This document shows positions 13,995 through 20,658 of a stretch of 29,770 bases of DNA, piece by piece. This DNA is from a virus. A program made the translations under genes and the position numbers. The DNA is taken from positions 1-29,770 of the IMG/VR virus record IMGVR_UViG_3300025133_000448, one strand, 5' to 3'. Below the pieces are notes generated by a model. That model did no database searches and was not told the origin of the DNA. It was given only the letters and a program-made list of their open reading frames with translations. Positions within the stretch are counted from its first letter, which is position 1; each line of letters begins with the position of its first letter.

Positions 13995-15188
13995 GTGAAA
14001 ATCTGTCTGGCTAAGACTACTCTTGGGACTCCTGGACATCTTGTCTGGGAAGAGGGTAGTGGATATACGTGGGTCCGGAAGATTCCCGTTGGTGCATGGG
14101 TGTTTGGTTCGCCAGGCTGTTGTCTTGACTTGTCGGAGCTTGCTCATGCACAGGGAGGATCACACACCTGGGAACCTCCCAAGGCTCACCACCGATCGCT
14201 AACAGAGCTGCTGGGCGAAGACGGTGATCACCTGCGCGTGCGATGGGATCTTATACTGCCTCCTGCGCTGTACAAGAAGCAGCTGCGAGACCTATTCCAG
14301 AGGTCCCAGGAGCTCCTTAAGAACTCGGATGAGTGGAAATACCAGGAGACTTTTGAAAGGACTCAGAAGGCGCTGTGCGACCTTGCACCAGTAACGGTAG
14401 ATAGAACAGCATTGGGTGTCCACCTTCGAACGTGCCCTCAGGGTCGGAAGGACGAGCTCCAGTCGTTTCAGGGTGACAAGCAAGCTCGATACTCGCGAAC
14501 AACATCGACCGGTCGACTTACAGTTGCCAGTGGACCTAAGCTTCTCACTCTCGATAAGCGATTCCGGAACATTTTGAAGTCGCGTCATGGTGATCAAGGC
14601 TCAATCATTCAGCTGGACTATGTCTCTCTTGAGCCTCGGACTTTGCTTGCATTGACTGGTCAGGATGCACCTGATGACGTTTATAGCATTCTTCAGAGTC
14701 GAACGGGAAAAATGTCTCGTGACAAGCTGAAGCGGGCTACTATGCTGGTTCTCTACGGCGGCGGCATCGCAAGCCTGAGAAAGATCCTGGACCCCGCTGA
14801 TGATCCCGTGAAGGTGATGGACGGAATTCGTGCTGCTTTCAAGCTTCGGTACTTGGGAGACGCACTCACCGCAGAGAATGAAGTTAGCGGGATGCTTACC
14901 AATTTCTACGGACGCGTTATGCATCCCAAGAGATCACAGCCAGGCTACCTCGTTGCGATGTACACACAGTCAACCGCAGTAGACGTTGCACTGCAGGGAT
15001 TCGGACAAATCCGAGAAGAAATTCAGGACATCGACGGAATCGACGCTATCGGCATTGTGCATGATGCTTTGTGGTTAGATGTACATCACAGCTGCGCAGA
15101 GTACACTAAAAGGTTACGTGAAGTCGGCTCTAAGATCCCCGGCTTCGATATTCACTTTCCCCTGGACGAACAACATGTCAGCAGCTGA
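13995..15188 (+). CDS. polA: Family A DNA polymerase, short form without 3'-5' exonuclease domain
   Basis: The product is 397 residues from GTG 13995. The polymerase motifs are visible: motif A as LDYVSLEPR (D208, E213, R215; DYSQIELR in Pol I), motif B (O helix) as R242...K246...M250...Y254-G, and motif C as IVHDALW (H356, D357). The two catalytic aspartates are therefore present. The upstream YSRTTSTGRLTV block is the usual 'R.sstGRL.s..PnL' region. There is no exonuclease domain, and the protein is much shorter than Pol I or T7 polymerase. Proofreading may come from a separate gene outside the window, as in Rhodothermus phage RM378, where the functions are split. Position 762 (E. coli numbering) is Met, and the Glu after the motif C Asp is Ala, both unusual. 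Its stop lies 13 nt inside the next gene. Confidence 0.85.
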   Translation: MKICLAKTTLGTPGHLVWEEGSGYTWVRKIPVGAWVFGSPGCCLDLSELAHAQGGSHTWEPPKAHHRSLTELLGEDGDHLRVRWDLILPPALYKKQLRDLFQRSQELLKNSDEWKYQETFERTQKALCDLAPVTVDRTALGVHLRTCPQGRKDELQSFQGDKQARYSRTTSTGRLTVASGPKLLTLDKRFRNILKSRHGDQGSIIQLDYVSLEPRTLLALTGQDAPDDVYSILQSRTGKMSRDKLKRATMLVLYGGGIASLRKILDPADDPVKVMDGIRAAFKLRYLGDALTAENEVSGMLTNFYGRVMHPKRSQPGYLVAMYTQSTAVDVALQGFGQIREEIQDIDGIDAIGIVHDALWLDVHHSCAEYTKRLREVGSKIPGFDIHFPLDEQHVSS

Positions 15189-15765
15189 TCGCATTGAAAA
15201 GAACTTTCTTACCTTCCAGAAGTTATGTCGTGCCCTGGGTAACCGTCGACCGGAAGCAGAGCTCCTTGTTGATGAGATGGCAAATGAAATCGCCATGTGC
15301 CCTGCCTCGTCGAGGAAGTCTTTTCATGACTGTTATCCGGGTGGGCTAGTTGAGTATTCGCTTCGAGTCTTGCGCAATGCTAAGCAACTGAACACGCAGT
15401 ACGACTTCTCTTGCAGCGAAGAGTCGATGATTCTCGTTTGTCTTTTCCACGCAATTGGCAAGGCAGGTGATCTCGACGGTCCGTTCTATGTCCCGCAGGA
15501 ATCAGAGTGGCATCGTGAGAAGCTGGGCCAGATGTTCAAAACATCTGATGAAATCGTTCCGATGTCCTGGAACGACCGCTCGCTTTTTCTTCTGCAGCAC
15601 TTCGACGTTGAAATTCAGCAGGATGAGTGGATTGCTATCCGTATGTGCGACGGCGTTTATCGACAGAGCACCAGCAGCTACTACGGCGGACATGAAGAGC
15701 CGGGGCTAGCAACACTCCTGGAGATGGCAGTGAAGCTCGCAGTCATGCAAGGAAAGGGGCTCTGA
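15175..15765 (+). CDS. Degenerate HD-domain protein (HD phosphohydrolase fold, likely inactive)
   Basis: The product is 196 residues from ATG 15175; the frame is open further upstream, but that part lies inside the polymerase gene. The fold-defining blocks of an HD-domain family common next to phage replication genes are present: SFHDCYPGGLVEYSLRVLRNA, LVCLFHAIGKAGDL, RSLFLLQHFDVEIQQDEWIA and EEPGLATLLEMAVKLA. The metal ligands are largely lost. The usual His in 'GG.v.HslrV' is Tyr, the HD dyad is HA, and the Asp of the last 'lA..l..AD..a' block is Val. It is therefore probably a pseudoenzyme or structural partner rather than a nucleotide phosphohydrolase. It overlaps the polymerase gene by 14 nt, suggesting co-translation. 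Confidence 0.68.
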   Translation: MSAADRIEKNFLTFQKLCRALGNRRPEAELLVDEMANEIAMCPASSRKSFHDCYPGGLVEYSLRVLRNAKQLNTQYDFSCSEESMILVCLFHAIGKAGDLDGPFYVPQESEWHREKLGQMFKTSDEIVPMSWNDRSLFLLQHFDVEIQQDEWIAIRMCDGVYRQSTSSYYGGHEEPGLATLLEMAVKLAVMQGKGL

Positions 15766-15777
15766 CTGACGCGGGTC

Positions 15778-15786
15778 GATACTTAC
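15778..15786 (+). promoter_or_regulatory. Candidate late promoter motif
   Basis: GATACTTAC is identical to the element at 1357-1365. It lies 12 nt after the HD-protein stop and ends only 4 nt before GTG 15791. A transcript starting about 6 nt downstream would be leaderless for that GTG, or would serve an internal start such as ATG 16082. No RBS-masking hairpin is seen here. Confidence 0.4.
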
Positions 15787-15790
15787 TAGG

Positions 15791-16333
15791 GTGCCTTTCG
15801 CAGATTCCAATCGTGGTAGTCGTAGAGCGGGACAAGGTGGTGGCGGAGGCCCGGTCGACAAGAAGTTCGGCGTCTCTACACAGCCTTGGCCGACACGGCA
15901 GAGTGGTGGACAGAGTTCAGCTGCTGACACAACTGCTTCGCAGCGAATGTCAGTGGGCTTCTCAGATGCCGAAACTTACACTCCAGGCGACGAGAACGTT
16001 CTTCACCCGCGCCCGTCCGATCACGAAGGCGAAGCCGGTTGCGACAGCGACGGCAACTGCGTCAGGCCCTACGGAGACAACATGTTCGGTGAGAATCTTC
16101 TGAGAACGTTCATTCGAGAAGCTCTGGCATTCGGCGCAGCTCCCTCAGATCTAGATGAGGTTGACCTGGTCGACGAAGACGAAGACGAACAGTATCCGGA
16201 CAAGAATGAATTCTCGGCTGTCGGCGGCGGAGCAGGCGGAGCGTTTCAGGTCCGTGGATATACGCTCCCGATGGGTGGCAAATCCGCCCGCCCGAAGACC
16301 AAGAAGAAGGGTAAGAAAACCACCCACGGGTGA
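15791..16333 (+). CDS. Low-complexity protein with internal LLRTFIREAL motif; start uncertain
   Basis: The open frame gives 180 residues from GTG 15791. Residues 1-97 are Gly/Ser/Pro-rich and polar (RRAGQGGGGGPVDKKFG), and then comes MFGENLLRTFIREALAFG, a clear copy of the motif that begins the genes at 174-2207. The Met of this copy is ATG 16082, which has GGAG at a good distance (CGGAGACAACATG), so a shorter 83-residue product is plausible. After the motif come a very acidic stretch (DEVDLVDEDEDEQYPD), a Gly-rich turn and a strongly basic tail (KSARPKTKKKGKKTTHG). The acidic-then-basic layout and the late-type promoter motif at 15778 suggest a virion-internal or DNA-associated protein lying among replication genes. 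Function unknown. Confidence 0.5.
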   Translation: MPFADSNRGSRRAGQGGGGGPVDKKFGVSTQPWPTRQSGGQSSAADTTASQRMSVGFSDAETYTPGDENVLHPRPSDHEGEAGCDSDGNCVRPYGDNMFGENLLRTFIREALAFGAAPSDLDEVDLVDEDEDEQYPDKNEFSAVGGGAGGAFQVRGYTLPMGGKSARPKTKKKGKKTTHG

Positions 16334-16356
16334 TTACTCGCTGCTTTCCGCGCGGT

Positions 16357-16518
16357 ATTGTAAGGATACAATCGGAGGCAAACAAGACAAGACGACAACA
16401 AGCAAAGAACTCAAAAAGAACTTGAACAAGTAAGCAAACCAACCGTAAAATCAACAAGCTCAACCAAGCAAATAACAGCCAACAGCAAAACAGCTAATAG
16501 GCAACAGGATAGAAATAC
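16357..16518 (+). promoter_or_regulatory. Long A/C-rich unstructured leader of the gp32-like gene, headed by a small inverted repeat
   Basis: No gene is seen between 16334 and 16518. The left end has ATTGTA-AGGA-TACAAT (16357-16372), a perfect 6-bp inverted repeat that also contains a -10-like TACAAT. From about 16381 to the ATG the sequence is made almost entirely of CAA, AAC, AAG and CAG words, with about a dozen Ts in 138 nt, so it can hardly fold. T4 gp32 represses its own synthesis by binding cooperatively to an unstructured leader next to a nucleating fold. This leader has the right form for the same control. The RBS is weak (GCAACAGGATAG). Confidence 0.5.
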
Positions 16519-17349
16519 ATGGGACTCGATCTCGACGCAATTCGTAAGAAGCTCGCCGGCCTTTCCGGCGGCAACCGCCCCAAGAAGATCAAGTTTGAGG
16601 ACGGCAAGCAGCGCGTGTTGCGCATCGTTGCCTTCCCTGACAACGACGGACAGCCCTTCAAGGAGCGCTACGTCTACAGTATCGGCAAGGAGTGGAATCT
16701 CCTCGCCCCCTTCCAGTTCGGTAAGGATGACCCGATCAAGGCTCTCACCGACAAGCTTCGCTCTCGTGAAGGCAAGTCAGAGTCGCAGGCTTCTGAGGAC
16801 TGGAATCTCGCCAAGCAGCTCCTGGCGAAGATGAAGCATCACGCTATCGTCATTGATCGTGATGACGAAGCCGCCGGTCCGATTCTCTGGCCGTTTAGCC
16901 AGTCGGTTGCCAAGCGCCTCTACGAGATTATGCTCGATGAGGATTACGGTGACATCACTGACCTTGAGCAGGGCTTCGACCTGAAGGTCAAGCGAGTCAA
17001 GGAAGACAACGGATTCCGCGCTTACAAGATTGACCCGCGCCCGAAGCAGACTCCGCTGTCCAAGGACGGTGACCAGGCCGCCAAGTGGCTGGACAATCTC
17101 CCGACTGACATCGACGGTCTCTACAAGGAGAAGTCCTCTGATGAGCTTGATGCCATCCTCACCAAGTACCTGAATGGCGACGAAGAGGCTGACGGCGCGA
17201 GCGGTAGCACTGGCACTGAGCGCGGAGGCTCTTCCAAGAGCTCTTCGTCTAGCGCAGAGACTGCTGCTGCTGGGGACGACTCCGTATCTGGACAGACCTT
17301 CGAGGATCTGGACAGCGCGTTTGACGACCTTATGACTGAAGACGCCTGA
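16519..17349 (+). CDS. Single-stranded DNA-binding protein, T4 gp32-like
   Basis: The product is 276 residues. A basic N-terminal region (DLDAIRKKLAGLSGG, then NRPKKIKFEDGKQRVLRIVAF) leads into a beta-rich core of the OB-fold type. Conserved-looking parts are KERYVYSIGKEWNLLAPFQFG, given here in part, and GPILWPFSQSVAKRLYEIML. The C-terminal third is a Ser/Gly-rich linker ending in an acidic tail (FEDLDSAFDDLMTEDA), as in gp32, where the tail recruits replication partners. I see no zinc-binding Cys/His set of the T4 gp32 kind. The protein would coat ssDNA in replication and recombination. The gene precedes uvsX and is followed by two hairpins, so it is likely highly expressed as its own unit. 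Confidence 0.82.
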   Translation: MGLDLDAIRKKLAGLSGGNRPKKIKFEDGKQRVLRIVAFPDNDGQPFKERYVYSIGKEWNLLAPFQFGKDDPIKALTDKLRSREGKSESQASEDWNLAKQLLAKMKHHAIVIDRDDEAAGPILWPFSQSVAKRLYEIMLDEDYGDITDLEQGFDLKVKRVKEDNGFRAYKIDPRPKQTPLSKDGDQAAKWLDNLPTDIDGLYKEKSSDELDAILTKYLNGDEEADGASGSTGTERGGSSKSSSSSAETAAAGDDSVSGQTFEDLDSAFDDLMTEDA

Positions 17350-17393
17350 AAAGGCGTCTCGTCAATCAATCGACGGGGGCGAAAGCCCCCGTC
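17340..17393 (+). terminator. Two consecutive hairpins between the SSB and uvsX genes
   Basis: The first hairpin pairs AGACGCC (17340-17346) with GGCGTCT (17353-17359) around TGAAAA and spans the stop codon. The second has 9-bp perfect G/C-rich arms (17372-17380 and 17385-17393) around a GAAA tetraloop, a very stable GNRA hairpin. Neither is followed by a T-run, so they may act as mRNA-stabilising or processing structures as well as, or instead of, a terminator. Confidence 0.6.
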
Positions 17394-17401
17394 ACTGTTC
17401 G

Positions 17402-17428
17402 CCACCATGAGGTGGAGTACCACAGGAG
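17402..17428 (+). promoter_or_regulatory. Mutually exclusive short stems before the uvsX RBS
   Basis: CCACC (17402-17406) can pair with GGTGG (17411-17415) around ATGA. The same GGTGG can instead pair through its last four bases with CCAC (17420-17423), directly next to AGGAG (17424-17428), the ribosome binding site for ATG 17438. The two folds exclude each other. This could tune uvsX translation, but the stems are short and may be chance. Confidence 0.25.
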
Positions 17429-17437
17429 TGTAGCCAG

Positions 17438-18745
17438 ATGGCTAAGCAAACCGATGCGGTGGACGACTTCACCTCTGACCTCATTAAGTCCCTCAACAAA
17501 GAAGCTGGCTCAAAGGTTGCTTTCAACCTGGCCGAGGACGAATCTCCAACACACGTAAAGCGTTGGATCTCGTCAGGAAGCCGCTTGCTTGATTGGATTG
17601 TTGCCAACAAGGTTGAGGGAGGCTATCCCGAAGGTCGAATTGTCGAAATCTTCGGCGATCCTGGCATTGGAAAGTCACATATCGCTGCGCAGATTTGTCG
17701 GTCAGCACAGAAGATGGGCGGTCTTGCTGTCTACATTGACACTGAGAATGCTACCAGCCCTGAAAACCTTGATCAGCTGGGCGTTCGAATTGACCGACAG
17801 TTCGTCTATGTCTCGGAGCATTGCACAGAGAATGTGCTGAGTTACGCTGAGAAGACGATGATCAAGGCGCGAGCTCTCATGGGCAGCGGAAAGGATATCC
17901 CAGTTGTCATCATCTGGGACTCTGTTGCTGCGACGTCTCCCAAGGCAGAGCTCGACGGCGAATACGACCAGAACTCCATCGGGCTTCAGGCTCGAACCAT
18001 CTCAAAGGGAATGCGAAAGATCACTGGAATTGTCGGTGATAACAACGTTCTTCTCGTTTGCCTCAATCAGACACGAACAAAGATTGGCGTCATGTACGGC
18101 GACCCGACCACAACATCGGGCGGAAAGGCGATTCCATTCCACAGCTCAGTCCGCATTCAGCTCTTTGGTGGGAATCACATCAAGAACGATTTGGGCGAGA
18201 TCATTGGAATCCACGTGAAGGCCAAGACGATCAAGAACAAGGTGGCAATGCCCTTCAGGCGCGCCGAGTTTGAGATTCATTTTGGCTATGGGATCAAGGA
18301 GTCAACGCAAATCTTCGAGCTCATGAAGGAATACGGTCCGACGCTTATCGGTGACAAGATCGTAGGTATTGGCAACTTCGCGGGGGACGGTCATCGTAAA
18401 ATGATTGTTCTTCCGACTGCCAACGGAGAATTCAGTCTCGACGACTTTGAGTTCAATAAGAAGAAGAATCGCTTCAAGTGGCCGACGAAGGGCAATTTCC
18501 AGAAGAAGAAGATGGCTGAGCAGGCTCTAATTCACAAAAGCTTCTATCTGAAGGCTTTCGAGGATCTGCTCGAGGATCCCGATGTCAAGGATTACCTCGA
18601 CGCACTGCTAGCCAAAATCATGACTCGCACATCTAAGAAGCGATTCGACGAAGACTCGGACATCAATCCTGAGTCCTATGTAGAGATGCAAGCGCTCGCG
18701 GCTGAGATCGAAGAAGGTCTTGGTGATTTGAGCGACCTGGAGTAG
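17438..18745 (+). CDS. uvsX: RecA/UvsX-family recombinase
   Basis: The product is 435 residues. The Walker A motif is GDPGIGKS (residues 73-80) after the typical GGYPEGRIVEIFG lead-in. The MAW-like region follows as DTENATSP, then VVIIWDSVAATSPKAELDG (Walker B with IWDS), and LVCLNQTRTKIG with GGKAIPFHSS corresponds to the L2 and core region. It would form filaments on ssDNA, with the SSB from the preceding gene, and drive strand exchange and recombination-dependent replication. The C-terminal 130 residues carry a lysine-rich part (EFNKKKNRFKWPTKGNFQKKK) and an acidic tail (EIEEGLGDLSDLE). The ancestral downstream start (ATG 18748) lies 3 nt after the stop, now belonging to a gene remnant. 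Confidence 0.9.
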   Translation: MAKQTDAVDDFTSDLIKSLNKEAGSKVAFNLAEDESPTHVKRWISSGSRLLDWIVANKVEGGYPEGRIVEIFGDPGIGKSHIAAQICRSAQKMGGLAVYIDTENATSPENLDQLGVRIDRQFVYVSEHCTENVLSYAEKTMIKARALMGSGKDIPVVIIWDSVAATSPKAELDGEYDQNSIGLQARTISKGMRKITGIVGDNNVLLVCLNQTRTKIGVMYGDPTTTSGGKAIPFHSSVRIQLFGGNHIKNDLGEIIGIHVKAKTIKNKVAMPFRRAEFEIHFGYGIKESTQIFELMKEYGPTLIGDKIVGIGNFAGDGHRKMIVLPTANGEFSLDDFEFNKKKNRFKWPTKGNFQKKKMAEQALIHKSFYLKAFEDLLEDPDVKDYLDALLAKIMTRTSKKRFDEDSDINPESYVEMQALAAEIEEGLGDLSDLE

Positions 18746-18747
18746 TA

Positions 18748-18827
18748 ATGCAGAGCTCGGCGCCCATTCTTATCGTCGACGTTTCGTCAGTCACTTTGTA
18801 GCTGGTCTGCCTACCTACTCTCGATGA
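18748..18827 (+). pseudogene. Broken 5' end of a 5'-nuclease gene (remnant left of a homing endonuclease)
   Basis: ATG 18748, 3 nt after uvsX, encodes MQSSAPILIVD, of which SSAPILIVD is identical to the N-terminus of the intact nuclease gene 0.9 kb downstream. The frame then breaks. From 18783, two bases out of step, it reads FVSHFVAGLPTYSR and stops, which parallels FTRHFIA of the intact protein (F..HF.A shared). Relative to the intact gene about 10 nt are missing at the ALNL codons. It is the start of a second, diverged copy of the same gene, inactivated by a small deletion and cut off by the endonuclease gene whose ATG (18824) overlaps its last codons. Confidence 0.75.
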
Positions 18828-19690
18828 GTCGGGCACACAACTACAAGCATCTCTCGGCAGAGGCTTTGTCCTCTGCTGTTGCTGCGTTCAGAGACGGTTC
18901 GACAATCGACGAAGTTCGAGAGTCTTGCGGTGTTGGACGAAACAAGATGATTCGCCTCCTCAAGGAGGCATTGGGCGAAGAGTACGAGTCTGTTGCAAAG
19001 CAGACACGCATTCGTCGATCCGCCCGCGAGGCACATCGAGCAAACACGGGACGAAAGAGAGGCCCGATGCCGATGTCTCAGCGACAGGCAATCTCCCAAG
19101 CGAAGATGGGTAAGTCTCTGTCTGATGAGCATCGACAGAGTATTTCTGAGGGACTTCATCGACATATTGCAGACAATGGGTTCTGGCACGACAAGGCGAC
19201 GTGCCTCGAGATTGGCAGAAAGTCTCGCGATACGAAGCGACAGCAAGGCCTCTACGAAGAGTTCGGCAGAAAGATCAGCCAGCGATGGGCCGAGGGATGC
19301 TATGAGAATCTCTACGGGAGTGGGCTGTGGCGTTCCAAGATCGAGGAGAGAGTCGAAGAGGTACTCTCAGATGTGTACGAGGTAGAAGGATCACATCGAC
19401 TTGCTGTCGAAGGACGCCGCTACTGCTTTGACATCCTGCTGGTCGAGCACCTCCTTCTCATCGAGATCAACGGCGACTACTGGCATTGTAACCCTTCGAA
19501 GTACGATGCTGAGTTTTTTCATCCTCATCGGAAGCTGAACTCCAAGGCCATCTGGGAGTATGATTCACTGAAGGCTGCTGATGCCCAGGTCGCAGGGTTC
19601 AACACTCTCACACTCTGGGAAGAGGATGTGAATCGATGGACGGACAACGAGATTCTCGAGGCAGTCAAGTGTCATCTGCACCAATCCTGA
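18824..19690 (+). CDS. Vsr-like (EDxHD-type) homing endonuclease, free-standing
   Basis: The product is 288 residues. The N-terminal part is a helix-turn-helix-like segment (STIDEVRESCGVGRNKMIRLL). A NUMOD3-like linker follows (MSQRQAISQAKMGKSLSDEHR). The C-terminal catalytic domain contains RYCFDILL, LLLIEINGDYWHCNPSKYD and TLTLWEEDV, the pattern of Vsr/PD-(D/E)xK-like EDxHD homing nucleases such as I-Bth0305I and those described beside fractured phage genes. It sits between uvsX and the 5'-nuclease gene and overlaps the restored start of the latter by about 20 nt. There is no room for an intron ribozyme on either side. The RBS is poor, so expression may be low. It would cut unoccupied alleles and spread by repair. 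Confidence 0.82.
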   Translation: MSRAHNYKHLSAEALSSAVAAFRDGSTIDEVRESCGVGRNKMIRLLKEALGEEYESVAKQTRIRRSAREAHRANTGRKRGPMPMSQRQAISQAKMGKSLSDEHRQSISEGLHRHIADNGFWHDKATCLEIGRKSRDTKRQQGLYEEFGRKISQRWAEGCYENLYGSGLWRSKIEERVEEVLSDVYEVEGSHRLAVEGRRYCFDILLVEHLLLIEINGDYWHCNPSKYDAEFFHPHRKLNSKAIWEYDSLKAADAQVAGFNTLTLWEEDVNRWTDNEILEAVKCHLHQS

Positions 19691-20643
19691 TTGTTGATGC
19701 ACTAAACTTGTTTACGCGACATTTCATTGCGAACCCTGCAATGGTGTCTACGGGTTATCGCGCAGGCGAGCCCGCGGGCGGCATTGTAGGGTTTTTGAAC
19801 TCTCTGAGATGGCTGATTGATACTCAGCATCCCAGCAGAGTTGTTGTTGTATGGGAGTCTGGGGGTTCGGCACGCAAGCGGAATCTGTTCAAAGAGTACA
19901 AAGCTCATCGACGGCCCCAAAAGCTCAATCGATACTACGAAGACGACATCCCGGATACTACCGAGAATCGAAATTGGCAAGTTGCAACGATTGTGGCACT
20001 TCTTCGATTCGTAGGCATCAATCAGGTCTATGTTCAGGACTGTGAAGCGGATGATGTCATTGGCTACATCTGTCGATACAAGTTTCCTGGACGACGAAAG
20101 GTAATTCTCTCGTCAGACAAAGACTTCTATCAGCTCCTGGACAAGGACACGCGTGTCTACAACCCTATGGGAAAGCGTTACGTGCTACCCGAGGATGTTT
20201 TTGAGCGCTTCGGAATCAAGCCACACAACTTTTGCACTGCCAAGGCACTGTGTGGTGACCCATCTGACAATATTCCGGGAATCAAAGGGGTCGGCTTTAA
20301 GACGCTTGCCAAGCGATTTCCGCAACTCGCGTCAGAAGATGATGTCTCTGTTCGCGACATCATTGCAGACGCCCAGAGCCGAATCGATCCCAAGGGAAAG
20401 GGTCCCAAGATCTACCAGCGCATTGTCGACGGAGAAGAGATTCTTCTTCGCAATTGGAAGCTGATGTATCTTGATACTCAAAACCTGTCGGGAAATCAGA
20501 TTAAGCGCATTGAGCACGCAATTGATAATTTCAGCCCTGTGCGCGATAAGATGGGCCTCATGAGGAAGCTGGTGAAGGAGGGCATCTCCTCCTTCGATGC
20601 TGATCGCTTTTTCACAGTCTGCAGGACCTACCTCAGAGACTAA
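19669..20643 (+). CDS. FEN-type 5'-3' exonuclease / flap nuclease (T4 RNase H-like)
   Basis: GTG 19669 gives 324 residues. It has GAGG 7 nt upstream and yields MSSAPILIVD, the same N-terminus as the broken copy at 18748; ATG 19636, inside the endonuclease gene, is an alternative. Conserved elements are ILIVDALN, VVVVWESGG with KRNLFKEYKAHR, DCEADDVIGYI, ILSSDKDFYQLL and the helix-3-turn-helix GDPSDNIPGIKGVG. The acidic metal-binding set is therefore in place. It would remove RNA primers and flaps, supplying the 5' nuclease absent from the short polymerase. Its first codons are carried inside the 3' end of the homing endonuclease gene. It is followed 15 nt later by the helicase gene. Confidence 0.88.
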   Translation: MSSAPILIVDALNLFTRHFIANPAMVSTGYRAGEPAGGIVGFLNSLRWLIDTQHPSRVVVVWESGGSARKRNLFKEYKAHRRPQKLNRYYEDDIPDTTENRNWQVATIVALLRFVGINQVYVQDCEADDVIGYICRYKFPGRRKVILSSDKDFYQLLDKDTRVYNPMGKRYVLPEDVFERFGIKPHNFCTAKALCGDPSDNIPGIKGVGFKTLAKRFPQLASEDDVSVRDIIADAQSRIDPKGKGPKIYQRIVDGEEILLRNWKLMYLDTQNLSGNQIKRIEHAIDNFSPVRDKMGLMRKLVKEGISSFDADRFFTVCRTYLRD

Positions 20644-20658
20644 TCCCAAGAGGAAAGA

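Noticed and set aside
16155-16433. Basic protein in the SSB leader region
   Set aside because: It overlaps the 15791 gene in another frame and runs into the A/C-rich leader, giving a low-complexity Lys/Asn tail. It has no RBS.
18781-19698. Group I or group II intron interrupting the 5'-nuclease gene
   Set aside because: The endonuclease gene fills almost the whole interval, leaving about 43 nt before it and none after it for a ribozyme core. The downstream gene also contains its own complete N-terminus, which an intron would not need.
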